From Marinifilum sp. D737 (GTDB lineage Bacteria > Bacteroidota > Bacteroidia > Bacteroidales > Marinifilaceae): a stretch of 64,000 bases of DNA. The notes under the pieces are model-generated. The model saw nothing but the letters and a program-made list of their open reading frames with translations, had not been told where the DNA came from and made no database searches. Shown one piece after another: positions 25,036 through 34,120 of the stretch (within the stretch, counting starts at the first letter, position 1; each line of letters starts with the position of its first letter). The stretch spans positions 1 through 64,000 of the forward strand of contig NZ_JANQCD010000011.1 in assembly GCF_026672275.1 (NCBI RefSeq), in the 5' to 3' direction. A program made the translations under genes and the position numbers.

Positions 25036-26265
25036 TCAGACCTGAATTTCCGATAAGATTTTATCGCTAGCTCCACGCATCCTATCTACGTAATTTTTAG
25101 CCTGGAGCCCTGAATAATTTCTTTTTTCTGAATTTTCGTAGAAGATATCAAGAAGATTTTTCAATTCAGAATAGTTTTCATAAGATTTTGAGGCACCTAT
25201 TTCAATAAGATCTTTTGCTTCCTGAAATTTATGGTAATTTGGTCCAAATATTACAGGTAATCCAAAAGTAGCTGCTTCCAATGTATTGTGAATTCCTCTT
25301 CCAAATCCTCCTCCGATATAGGAAACCGTACCATATCGATACAAAGAAGATAAAACACCAATGCAATCGATCACCAATACTTCTGCTACATCAATTTCTT
25401 CTTTTGTTGCCTTGGTATATCTCACCCATGATTTTTGAATTTTAGAAGTGATGTTGTTAATATGATCGTCATCTACTTCGTGCGCAGCAATAATATATTT
25501 GTAGGAATTTTTAGTCTCATTTAAATATTTGATGATATTCTCTTCATCTTTTGGCCAGGTACTGCCTGCAATAAGAACCTCCTTACCCTGTGCAAAGCTT
25601 TCCACCTTTGGCAAAGTTTTAGATCTGCTTGCAATTGTATATACACGATCGAATCGGGTATCACCAGTAAGTGTTACATTCGAAAGACCAATACCATTTA
25701 ATAAATCAACCGATTCCTGGTTCTGCACAAACAAATGGGTAAATGCACTTAACATTCTCCTGTGAAAAGTTCCATATCCTTTAAAAAACAATTGATCTGG
25801 TCTGAAAATCGTAGAGAAAATATAAGTTGGCACATTTCTTCTCTTCAACTCTTTAAGATAGTGATGCCAAAACTCATACTTAATAAAAAATGCCATTTTT
25901 GGATTTACGATATCCATAAAACGCTTTGCATTACTGGCAAAATCTGGTGGTAAATAAAAAATATAATCAGCTCCTTCGTAGTTTTTTCTAACTTCATAAC
26001 CCGACGGTGAAAAGAATGTTAGTAGAATTTTACTGTTTGGATATTTCTCTTTGAAACTCTCAATAACTGGTCTACCTTGCTCAAATTCTCCCAAAGAGGC
26101 AGAATGAAACCAAATAATATCTTCTTCGCCATACATTGCCTTTTGAAGCTTTGCAAATACATTCTTTCTACCAACAACCCACTGCTTGGCTTTGGGGTTA
26201 AAAAATGCAGCAATTCTAATTAAAAGAACATACAATCGAATCGACAGGTTGTAAAAAAGAACCAT
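25036..26265 (-). CDS. waaA: 3-deoxy-D-manno-octulosonic acid (Kdo) transferase
   Basis: The 409-residue enzyme adds Kdo to lipid A precursor at the inner membrane. It has an N-terminal membrane-associated helix. The acceptor-site segment IIWFHSASLGEFEQGRPVI contains the family's conserved Glu. FFIKYEFWHHYLKEL follows, and the GT-B donor-site block is SYIGGGFGRGIHNTLEAATFGLPVIFGPNYHKFQEA. Length and motif order are normal for WaaA/KdtA. It is divergent from the outer-membrane protein gene at 26405, with about 140 bases between them. Confidence 0.94.
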   Translation of the reverse strand: MVLFYNLSIRLYVLLIRIAAFFNPKAKQWVVGRKNVFAKLQKAMYGEEDIIWFHSASLGEFEQGRPVIESFKEKYPNSKILLTFFSPSGYEVRKNYEGADYIFYLPPDFASNAKRFMDIVNPKMAFFIKYEFWHHYLKELKRRNVPTYIFSTIFRPDQLFFKGYGTFHRRMLSAFTHLFVQNQESVDLLNGIGLSNVTLTGDTRFDRVYTIASRSKTLPKVESFAQGKEVLIAGSTWPKDEENIIKYLNETKNSYKYIIAAHEVDDDHINNITSKIQKSWVRYTKATKEEIDVAEVLVIDCIGVLSSLYRYGTVSYIGGGFGRGIHNTLEAATFGLPVIFGPNYHKFQEAKDLIEIGASKSYENYSELKNLLDIFYENSEKRNYSGLQAKNYVDRMRGASDKILSEIQV

Positions 26266-26404
26266 ATTTGAAAAAAAATTAATGTTTAACGGAACAGCTT
26301 CGCTATATTTATTCTCTACAAAACTAATAATTTTAGAGATCAGATTTCGTTATTAGAGAAGCGAATCATTTAATGCCTTAAGTCAGCCTAAAGAATATCT
26401 TCTA

Positions 26405-29400
26405 TTGAAACTTCGGATCCTCATCATATTACTTCTTTGTTTCGGTCTTAAGCAGATCGGATTCTCTCAAAATAATCTAAGATCCAAAAGAATTTTAGTC
26501 AATAGAGATACCATACAGCTAGACTCCTTAATTATTTTACCATCAACCGTAAAACTATTCTATAATAAGAAAGAAATACAAAAGAATTGGTATCAAATTA
26601 ATTCTGCAAAAGGAGAACTGATCAGCAGTCCAAAACTAAAGGAAATTAACGATTCAATCCTCATTAAATATAGAATTTACAATTACAATATCAGTAAACC
26701 GATATACACAAGAGATCTCTCTGAAATTAATTTAGCAGGAGATGCAAGACCAAGAGCATTTTCAACTGTAAGAGCTTATAGCAACAGAGGTATTCTTAAC
26801 GACAGCCAGTTGCAAAAGCAAGGAAATTACTCCAGGGGCATTTCATATGGAAACAATCAGGATGTGGTCACCAACTCTAATTTAAACCTTCAGTTATCTG
26901 GTAAATTGAGTGATGATGTTAATATTCTGGCAGCCATTTCCGACAATAACATCCCTATTCAACCCGACGGAAATACACAATCCATTCAGGATTTTGATAG
27001 AATCTACATCAAGCTTTTTGATGATACCAAAGAACTTACCCTTGGTGATTACGAAATAGAATCGCCGGAAGGAAATTTTATGCGCTTCTATAAAAAAGTG
27101 CAAGGAGGGAAGTTTTCTGGTTTGATTAGCAAAAACAAGAATGGCAATGAGTTGAAATCAACAATTAGTGCTTCAATCGCCAAAGGGAAATTCAGAAGAA
27201 TGGAAATTCCAGGATCGGAAGGAATTCAAGGTCCATACCGATTAACTGGTGTGAATAATGAAAGCTATATTGTAGTTCTGGCGGGTTCGGAAAAAGTATT
27301 TGTAAATGGTAAAAAGTTAATGCGCGGAGAAAACTACGATTATGTGATCAATTACAACACTGCGGAATTGAGTTTTACTACCCAACAGCCAATAACAAGA
27401 AATTCTCGCATCGTTGTGGAGTTTGAATATTCTGAAGAGAACTATTCTCGTTACCTGATTTTTAATGCCAATGAGTACAAAACCAAGAATGGAAAAATTT
27501 GGTTCAATATTTATCATGAGCAGGATAGCAAGAATCAACCCTTGGATCAAACCTTAAGCCAGGAAAACAAACAACTATTAAGTAATATTGGTGATAATCT
27601 TAATTTAGCCATAGTTCCTAACGAAGAGGTGGTGGAATATTCCAATGATTTTGTTCTGTACCGAAAAATTTCCAAAACTGTGGGCGAAGCCACTTACTCT
27701 GTATACGAATACTCTACCCTACCAGAAGAAGCAATATACAGGGTGAATTTCTCCTTTGTTGGAAGCAATAGAGGGAATTACATTCAGATTAATAGCGTAG
27801 CCAATGGTAGAGTTTATCAATGGGTTGATCCAATAGATGGAGTGGCACAAGGCGATTATGCTCCCGTATCGAAATTAATCACTCCACAAAAACAACAGAT
27901 GATTAGTGCAGGAGCAGATTACAAGCTATCACAAACGTTCAATTCGCGATTTGAGATTGCCTTAAGCAATAAAGATTTAAATACATTTTCTTCCATTGAT
28001 GATGGCGACAATCAAGGTATTGCAGCAGAATTTTCCCTGGCTAAAAAAACTTTAATTGCCGACACAACTAAATTTCTAAACACTCAGCTCAACATGCATT
28101 TTATTCAAAAAAACTTTGAGCAAATAGAAAATTTTAGATCGGTTGAATTCAATAGAGATTGGAATATTGAAGAAAGTGCCAATAAAAGCAACGAAAACCA
28201 CATTGCCCTGGTAAATCAATTCAACAATGCAAATTGGGGTTCAATTACTCATAATATATCTATACTAAAAAGAGAATCTGATTACAAAGGTGTTAATCAA
28301 AATTTAAACTTAGCTTATCAGAAAAGCAGGTATTCTATACAGTTCAATGGTAATTTATTAACTACTGATCAGAAAAATCTGGAAAGTAAATTTTATCGAC
28401 ACACATTGAATGCTGCGTACTCAACAAAAATTGCCAAAATTGGTATTGAAACCGAAAATGAAAACAATCAGATTGAAAATTCCGAAAGTGAAAGCCTGTT
28501 GGCTAGTAGCTTCTCCTTTTATTCTTATAAGTTCTATATCGAAAATCAGGATTCAACTAAAAATCAATTTCAAGCCTATTACCGCAAACGAAAAGATTTT
28601 CTTCCACTGGATAATGAGTTAAAAACCCAAAGTGAATCGGAGGATTTTGGTGGTAAAATATGGCTTAAAAAGAACAGGAAGCACCAATTAAAAATTGAAA
28701 GTATTTACCGACGATTAAAGATTAGTGAAAACGCTATTGGCAAGGAAAAACCGGAAAATACATTTCTTGGAAAACTGGAACATCAGGCCAAAGTAAAAAA
28801 AGGATTATTACAAACTTCTACATACTACGAATTGGGTTCAGGACTAGAAAGCGAAAAAGAGTTTTCATATGTTGAAGTGAATGATGGAAGAGGAGTTTAC
28901 CGTTGGACCGATTACAACAACAACAACATAAAAGAGCTTAATGAATTCGAAATTGCCTCATTTAAAGATGAAGCCAACTACATTAGAATAGCCACCAATA
29001 CGAACAAATACAATAAAGTTTATACCAGCGATTTTAGGCAAACCTTTAATTTGCGATTTAAGCGTATAAAAGCAAAATCGAGCATTGGTTCGTTCATTTC
29101 CCGATTTAGCAATCGCTTTGCTTATCGTCTGTCTAAAAAAAGTTTAAAAAATGATTTTAATCTTTACGCTAATCCATTCCAATCGCATGCTTCAGACGAA
29201 AATTTAATTACTGTGAACTCAAGCTTTCAGAATACTTTCTCGTACCGAAAACCCAAATCGAAAACCAATTGGGATATTATTCATTTAAGTAGCAGAAACA
29301 AACAATTGCTTACGCAAGGATTTGAGAGACGCAAGTTAGAACAGAACGGATTCCGCTACAACTGGAACATTGGCAAATCGAGTCAAATTTCGAATCGTAT

Positions 29401-29854
29401 CGATTTCGGCACAAAGAGCCTTTATCAGGAAGGATTTTCCAATCAAAACTATCGCTTAAAGGAGATCAAAAACGAGCTCCAACTAAAATTTCAAACCAGT
29501 CTTGTATTTCAATTTGGCTTAAGCTACACTTATCAGCAAAAAGACAACAAACTATCAAGCGAAGAATCAAAAACTCATAATCTTGGAGCCAATTGTCAAT
29601 ATGCATTAACAAAAACCGGAAAACTTCAGGCTGCAATTAATTTCCTAAATCTGGAATACAATTCTGATTCAAATACTTCTATAGCCTACGAAATGTTAGA
29701 GGGATTTTTACCTGGAAACAACTCAACCTGGAACCTGGCTTACAACCAACAATTATCTAAAGTCTTTCAAATGAATATTTCCTATAGCGGTCGTCAAAGT
29801 GAAGGAGGAAAAACCATACATGTAGGCAGCATGGAGTTGAGAGCTTATTTTTAA
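26405..29854 (+). CDS. Large outer-membrane beta-barrel protein of unknown function
   Basis: The 1149-residue protein begins at a TTG. Residues 1-21 are a Sec signal peptide ending in GFSQ. The rest is dominated by alternating strand patterns with long repeated barrel-like segments, and the chain ends in an aromatic residue after a strand (MELRAYF), the usual barrel C-terminus. Near residue 830 a calcium-loop-like segment (WTDYNNNNIKELNEFEIASF) precedes more strands; a similar segment occurs in SprA-type proteins. It is conserved-looking but I cannot name a family with confidence. It sits alone on the plus strand between waaA and a phosphatase, and could serve envelope biogenesis or transport. 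Confidence 0.7.
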   Translation: MKLRILIILLLCFGLKQIGFSQNNLRSKRILVNRDTIQLDSLIILPSTVKLFYNKKEIQKNWYQINSAKGELISSPKLKEINDSILIKYRIYNYNISKPIYTRDLSEINLAGDARPRAFSTVRAYSNRGILNDSQLQKQGNYSRGISYGNNQDVVTNSNLNLQLSGKLSDDVNILAAISDNNIPIQPDGNTQSIQDFDRIYIKLFDDTKELTLGDYEIESPEGNFMRFYKKVQGGKFSGLISKNKNGNELKSTISASIAKGKFRRMEIPGSEGIQGPYRLTGVNNESYIVVLAGSEKVFVNGKKLMRGENYDYVINYNTAELSFTTQQPITRNSRIVVEFEYSEENYSRYLIFNANEYKTKNGKIWFNIYHEQDSKNQPLDQTLSQENKQLLSNIGDNLNLAIVPNEEVVEYSNDFVLYRKISKTVGEATYSVYEYSTLPEEAIYRVNFSFVGSNRGNYIQINSVANGRVYQWVDPIDGVAQGDYAPVSKLITPQKQQMISAGADYKLSQTFNSRFEIALSNKDLNTFSSIDDGDNQGIAAEFSLAKKTLIADTTKFLNTQLNMHFIQKNFEQIENFRSVEFNRDWNIEESANKSNENHIALVNQFNNANWGSITHNISILKRESDYKGVNQNLNLAYQKSRYSIQFNGNLLTTDQKNLESKFYRHTLNAAYSTKIAKIGIETENENNQIENSESESLLASSFSFYSYKFYIENQDSTKNQFQAYYRKRKDFLPLDNELKTQSESEDFGGKIWLKKNRKHQLKIESIYRRLKISENAIGKEKPENTFLGKLEHQAKVKKGLLQTSTYYELGSGLESEKEFSYVEVNDGRGVYRWTDYNNNNIKELNEFEIASFKDEANYIRIATNTNKYNKVYTSDFRQTFNLRFKRIKAKSSIGSFISRFSNRFAYRLSKKSLKNDFNLYANPFQSHASDENLITVNSSFQNTFSYRKPKSKTNWDIIHLSSRNKQLLTQGFERRKLEQNGFRYNWNIGKSSQISNRIDFGTKSLYQEGFSNQNYRLKEIKNELQLKFQTSLVFQFGLSYTYQQKDNKLSSEESKTHNLGANCQYALTKTGKLQAAINFLNLEYNSDSNTSIAYEMLEGFLPGNNSTWNLAYNQQLSKVFQMNISYSGRQSEGGKTIHVGSMELRAYF

Positions 29855-29924
29855 TTAAACTCGATTCTGTAATTATCTTTCAACTTAAAAATGTAATTTT
29901 AGCTGTTAGGTAAAGTAGAAATTT

Positions 29925-30773
29925 ATGACAGATCAGATTAAAATTGTAGTAAGCGATTTAGATGGAACCTTGCTACCATCAATGGGCGAGGTTAGCAACA
30001 GAAATTACGAGTGTTTACAACAACTTAAGGAATCGGGAATTACAAGAGTGATTGCCACAGGACGAACTTTATATTCTGCCATGGCTGTTTTGCCTGAAGA
30101 TTTTCCTATCGATTATCTAATTTTCTCTTCTGGTGCAGGCATCATGGATTGGAAAAGCAAGGAATTAATCTACTCACAGCAAATTGAAGCTGAAGAAGTA
30201 CTGGAGCTTTCCCAAATTTTAATGGATCATGAAATTGACTTTATGATTTTAGATCCAATCCCTAACAATCATCAATTCTGGTATTATAAAACGGGAAACA
30301 AGAATTCCGATTTTGACAGAAGATTAAATCTGTACAAACAATTTTCTACACCTGTGGGCAACATTCAGGACACAAAGCGAGATGCTTGCCAAATTCTGGC
30401 AATTCTACCAAACAAAGAAGCGTGGTTTGAAGAGCTAAAAACCAAGTTTGATGACATTAAAATCATTAGAGCCACCTCTCCTTTGGATCATGAATCCATT
30501 TGGATGGAGATATTCCCCTTGCACATTTCCAAGGGGCATGGCTGCGAATGGCTGTGCAACAGGTTAAAAATAAGTGCAGATAATTCTTTTGTTATTGGTA
30601 ATGACTACAACGACATTGATCTTTTGGAATGGGGAAAACACAGCTATGTAGTTGACAATGCTCCGCATGAATTAAAAGACAAATACCAAGTAACCGAAAA
30701 TGTAATTAAAGACGGTTTTGCCATAGCCGTACAGAAAGTTTTAAGTGAATGCTCTGTAAAAAACAATGCTTAA
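29925..30773 (+). CDS. HAD-superfamily Cof-type phosphatase
   Basis: The 282-residue protein has the HAD motif I DLDGTLL with nucleophile Asp (VVSDLDGTLLP), motif II with Thr in VIATGRT, motif III lysine in the cap-to-core return region, and motif IV GNDYNDIDLL. The alpha/beta cap between residues 85 and 190 marks the Cof (IIB) subfamily, which dephosphorylates small phosphometabolites such as sugar phosphates and flavin precursors. The exact substrate cannot be told from sequence. It runs towards ald, and the two stop codons are four bases apart. Confidence 0.9.
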   Translation: MTDQIKIVVSDLDGTLLPSMGEVSNRNYECLQQLKESGITRVIATGRTLYSAMAVLPEDFPIDYLIFSSGAGIMDWKSKELIYSQQIEAEEVLELSQILMDHEIDFMILDPIPNNHQFWYYKTGNKNSDFDRRLNLYKQFSTPVGNIQDTKRDACQILAILPNKEAWFEELKTKFDDIKIIRATSPLDHESIWMEIFPLHISKGHGCEWLCNRLKISADNSFVIGNDYNDIDLLEWGKHSYVVDNAPHELKDKYQVTENVIKDGFAIAVQKVLSECSVKNNA

Positions 30774-30777
30774 AGAC

Positions 30778-32001
30778 TTACATCGCTGCCAGCAACAAAT
30801 CAATATCTTTTGCAAGGATTCCAAAAGTATCTCCCAATCTTCGGTTGGTTAAAATACCGCGATACACATATGCACCTTTACGAAGACCCATATCGTTTTT
30901 AATAAATTTATGAACGCCGCCATTCTGTCCAATATTCAGCAATAACGGAGCACAAATATTACTTAGTGCCAATGATGCTGTTCGAGCCACATGCGATGGT
31001 ACGTTAGGAACACAATAGTGAAGTACGCCATATTTCTTGTAAACCGGATCTTTATGATTGGTCAGCATAGAGGTTTCGAAGCATCCTCCCTGATCAATAC
31101 TTAAATCAATAATAATGGAGCCCGCTTTCATATTCTCAACCATCTCTTCGGTTACCATATAACCTACATGTTCTTTATGGTTGCGAATTGCCCCAATTAC
31201 CACATCTGCAGAAGCCAAAGCTTTTTCAAGTACCTGAGGATGATAAATGGAAGTAAATACCCTGTGTCCCAAATGATCTTCCAATCTGCGCAAGCGATAA
31301 ATGGAATCGTCGAAGACCTTAACCATTGCGCCCAAACCAAGAGCTGCCCGAGTAGCGTATTCAGCAGCAGTACCTGCACCCAATATTACAACCTCGGTTG
31401 GTGTAATTCCAGTAATGCCACCCAGCATAACACCTTTTCCACCATGTGCCTTACTTAAATACTCACCGGCAATCATGATAGATGAAATACCGGCAATCTC
31501 AGCCATTGAACGCACCACTGGGTAATAATTATCTCGATCTTTAACCAGTTCCAAGGCAATGGCAGTTACTTTCTTCTGCATCAACTTGCGAACATTCTCG
31601 CCACACTGACTTTTGATTTGAAGAGCCGAAAATAAGATTTGATTGCCTCGAAGCATATCGATTTCGGCACTTGAAAATGGTGATACCTGCATAATGGTAT
31701 CACACTGATATACTTCTTTTTTTTCAAGAACAATACGTGCACCGTTTTCGCTGTATTCTTTATCGGTATAGTTCGATGCCAAACCAGCTCCTCGCTCAAG
31801 AACCACTTCATGACCATTGTTTACCAACAACTCCACTGATTGCGGAGTAAGACAAACACGATTTTCACCACGGTATTCCTCTTTGGGGATACCAATAACC
31901 AATTGTTTGCGTCGGCGTTCTAATTCCAACATTTCTTCCTTAGGCTGATAGAATTCATGACCTAGTGGGAAGTTCTTTGATCCTTCACTTAACGGCGCCA
32001 T
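30778..32001 (-). CDS. ald: Alanine dehydrogenase
   Basis: The 407-residue NAD-dependent enzyme interconverts alanine with pyruvate and ammonia. It contains IGIPKEEYRGENRVCLTPQSVELLVNNGHEV, the N-terminal pyruvate-site segment. The Rossmann fingerprint is VVILGAGTAAEYATRAALGLGAMVKVFD, and DVVIGAIRNHKEHVGYMVTEEMV and the GGCFETS loop follow. It starts with about 35 residues before the usual family start; the annotated ATG is the upstream one, and a later start is possible. It is convergent with the HAD phosphatase and next to tsaE. Confidence 0.9.
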   Translation of the reverse strand: MAPLSEGSKNFPLGHEFYQPKEEMLELERRRKQLVIGIPKEEYRGENRVCLTPQSVELLVNNGHEVVLERGAGLASNYTDKEYSENGARIVLEKKEVYQCDTIMQVSPFSSAEIDMLRGNQILFSALQIKSQCGENVRKLMQKKVTAIALELVKDRDNYYPVVRSMAEIAGISSIMIAGEYLSKAHGGKGVMLGGITGITPTEVVILGAGTAAEYATRAALGLGAMVKVFDDSIYRLRRLEDHLGHRVFTSIYHPQVLEKALASADVVIGAIRNHKEHVGYMVTEEMVENMKAGSIIIDLSIDQGGCFETSMLTNHKDPVYKKYGVLHYCVPNVPSHVARTASLALSNICAPLLLNIGQNGGVHKFIKNDMGLRKGAYVYRGILTNRRLGDTFGILAKDIDLLLAAM

Positions 32002-32095
32002 ATGCTATATTGTAATATTTAATGGAATACTTACTTTGGGTAAGCCATTACAATTTAAGAAATTTTTGCCTTTTTTCAGCTTATACTATTTCTCA

Positions 32096-32512
32096 TTAAA
32101 GTATGCGAATACTTCTGCTACCATCCGCTTCTTCATTGAAGTGAACTTCAATAGTATCATTAGGAAGAATAGAATCAATTTTTTCAGGCCATTCAATAAA
32201 GCACATGGCATCACTATAAAAATAATCCTCGTACCCAAAATCATAAGCCTCCTGAACATCATCAATTCGATAGAAATCGAAATGATAAATTATATTTTCC
32301 TTGGCCGTATGGTACTCGTTTACAATGGCAAAGGTTGGACTATTTATGGTATCCTGCACTCCCATTTCTTCGCAAATGGCTTTTACAAATGTTGTTTTTC
32401 CAACACCCATTGCGCCATGCATTGCAAAAATTCTCTTATCTCCTACCAGCTTAATAAATTCAGCTGCAACAGAGTTAATATCTTCCAGCGAATTGATTTT
32501 TAATTCCGTCAT
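32096..32512 (-). CDS. tsaE: tRNA threonylcarbamoyladenosine synthesis ATPase TsaE
   Basis: The 138-residue P-loop protein matches TsaE. It has Walker A GAMGVGKTTFVKAI, then SPTFAIVNEY, a FDFYRIDDVQEAYDFGYEDYF segment with the conserved Glu, and a final CFIEWPEKI. It works with TsaB and TsaD to make the t6A37 modification of ANN-decoding tRNAs in the cytoplasm. Stop and start spacing to the porX homologue is 21 bases, both on the minus strand, so it may be cotranscribed with porX. Length is normal. Confidence 0.94.
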   Translation of the reverse strand: MTELKINSLEDINSVAAEFIKLVGDKRIFAMHGAMGVGKTTFVKAICEEMGVQDTINSPTFAIVNEYHTAKENIIYHFDFYRIDDVQEAYDFGYEDYFYSDAMCFIEWPEKIDSILPNDTIEVHFNEEADGSRSIRIL

Positions 32513-32533
32513 TTCCTGCTAAATCTTTGTGTT

Positions 32534-34093
32534 TTAATTTTTCTTAGGACTTAAAGTAACCAGCGGAACAATCATCTCTTCCAAAGAAATTCCTCCATGT
32601 TGGAAAGTATTTCGATAATAAGAGCTGTAATAATTAAAATTGTTCGGGTAAGCCAAAAAGTCCTCTCCGAATGCAAAGATATAAGAAGAACTAACATTTA
32701 CTTGCGGTAAGTTCGCTTTTCGTGGTTCTGTAACCTCAAAAACCTCTTTCGACTTATAATTCAGGTTCTTTCCTTGCTTGTAACGCAGGTTGGTATTGGT
32801 TTGTCTGTCGCCAATTACCTTAATCGGATTTTGCACACGAATGGAGCCGTGATCGGTAGTGATTACGAGCTTTACATTCTGTTCCGATAACTTTTTAATC
32901 AACTCTAGCAACATGGAATGTTCGAACCACGATAAGGTCAAGGATCGATATGCAGCCTCGTCTGCTGCCAATTCCCGAATCATTTCACTTTCGGTTCTGG
33001 CATGAGAAAGCATATCAACAAAATTGTATACAAAAACACTTAACTGAGAATTTAAAATGGAGTTAAGATTATCCAAAACCTTTGCTCCCATTTTTTCATT
33101 GTTAATTTTCTCGTAATGATAAGTGTAATCCTTATAATGGCGCTTCAGTTGGAATCCTATAAAATCTTCTTCATGAATGTTCTTGCTACTTTCTTCGTCC
33201 TCATCAATCCAATGCTGTGGGTGTCTTTTTTTGATTTCCAAAGGAGTTAAACCAGAAAACATTGAGTTACGTGCATACTGCGTAGCCGTTGGAAGAATAG
33301 AATAATACATCGAATCATCTTCAAGTACAAAGTAATTGCTTATTACCGGATACAATGTTTGCCACTGATCGTAACGCAAATTGTCAATTAATATAAAGGC
33401 TACCTTCTGTCCCTGATCCAGTAGTGGATAAACTTTTTCTTTGAATACATTGGGTGTAAGCAATGGCTTATCCTCTTCATCCGGATCCATCCAGGAAAGG
33501 TAATTTTTCTTTACAAAGCGAGCGAATAGATTATTGGCCTCGGTTTTCTGCATTTTTAGAATTTCATCCATTCCGGAATCTTCGATATTGGAAAGTTCCA
33601 GTTCCCAAAACACCAATTTTCGGTACATCTTCATCCAATCCTCAAAGTTGCGGCAATCGTTAATTTCCATTCCCATTTGCCCAAACTTCGATTGATAAGC
33701 CATGGTTGTTTTCTCTGAAACCAATCGCTTTTTATCGATGTGTTTTTTAAGGGTAAGCAAAATTTGCTTTGGGTTCACAGGTTTAATCAGGTAATCGGAT
33801 ATTTGCTTCCCAATAGCCTCATCCATGATATCTTCTTCCTCGCTTTTTGTAATCATTACAATAGGCAAGGCAGAATCTATCGATTTGATTTCACTTAGCG
33901 CTTCCAGCCCACTCATTCCTGGCATATTTTCATCCAATAAAACCAAGTCAAAGTGTGATTCTTTCACCAAATCGAGCGCATCGTAAGCATTATTACACGA
34001 CACTACCTCGTATCCTTTTTCCTCTAAAAAAATAATATGAGGTTTTAACAGCTCTATCTCATCATCAACCCAAAGTATCGTATTTTCTTTCAC
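32534..34093 (-). CDS. porX: PorX-type response regulator with PglZ phosphatase domain
   Basis: The gene encodes 519 residues from a GTG. The N-terminal receiver domain (about residues 4-120) has the phospho-acceptor Asp in FDLVLLDENMPG and Lys in DYLIKPVN. The rest is a PglZ-type alkaline-phosphatase-like domain with metal ligands visible in FILIDNLRYDQW (Asp), LPTATQYARNSMFSG (Thr nucleophile region) and VITTDHGS (Asp-His). PorX, phosphorylated by PorY, regulates genes of the type IX secretion and gliding machinery and carries phosphodiesterase activity. It is followed on the same strand, 27 bases downstream in coordinate, by the PorW/SprE homologue. Confidence 0.92.
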   Translation of the reverse strand: MKENTILWVDDEIELLKPHIIFLEEKGYEVVSCNNAYDALDLVKESHFDLVLLDENMPGMSGLEALSEIKSIDSALPIVMITKSEEEDIMDEAIGKQISDYLIKPVNPKQILLTLKKHIDKKRLVSEKTTMAYQSKFGQMGMEINDCRNFEDWMKMYRKLVFWELELSNIEDSGMDEILKMQKTEANNLFARFVKKNYLSWMDPDEEDKPLLTPNVFKEKVYPLLDQGQKVAFILIDNLRYDQWQTLYPVISNYFVLEDDSMYYSILPTATQYARNSMFSGLTPLEIKKRHPQHWIDEDEESSKNIHEEDFIGFQLKRHYKDYTYHYEKINNEKMGAKVLDNLNSILNSQLSVFVYNFVDMLSHARTESEMIRELAADEAAYRSLTLSWFEHSMLLELIKKLSEQNVKLVITTDHGSIRVQNPIKVIGDRQTNTNLRYKQGKNLNYKSKEVFEVTEPRKANLPQVNVSSSYIFAFGEDFLAYPNNFNYYSSYYRNTFQHGGISLEEMIVPLVTLSPKKN

Positions 34094-34120
34094 GCTTACA
34101 CAATTAAATCAACCTAAAAT

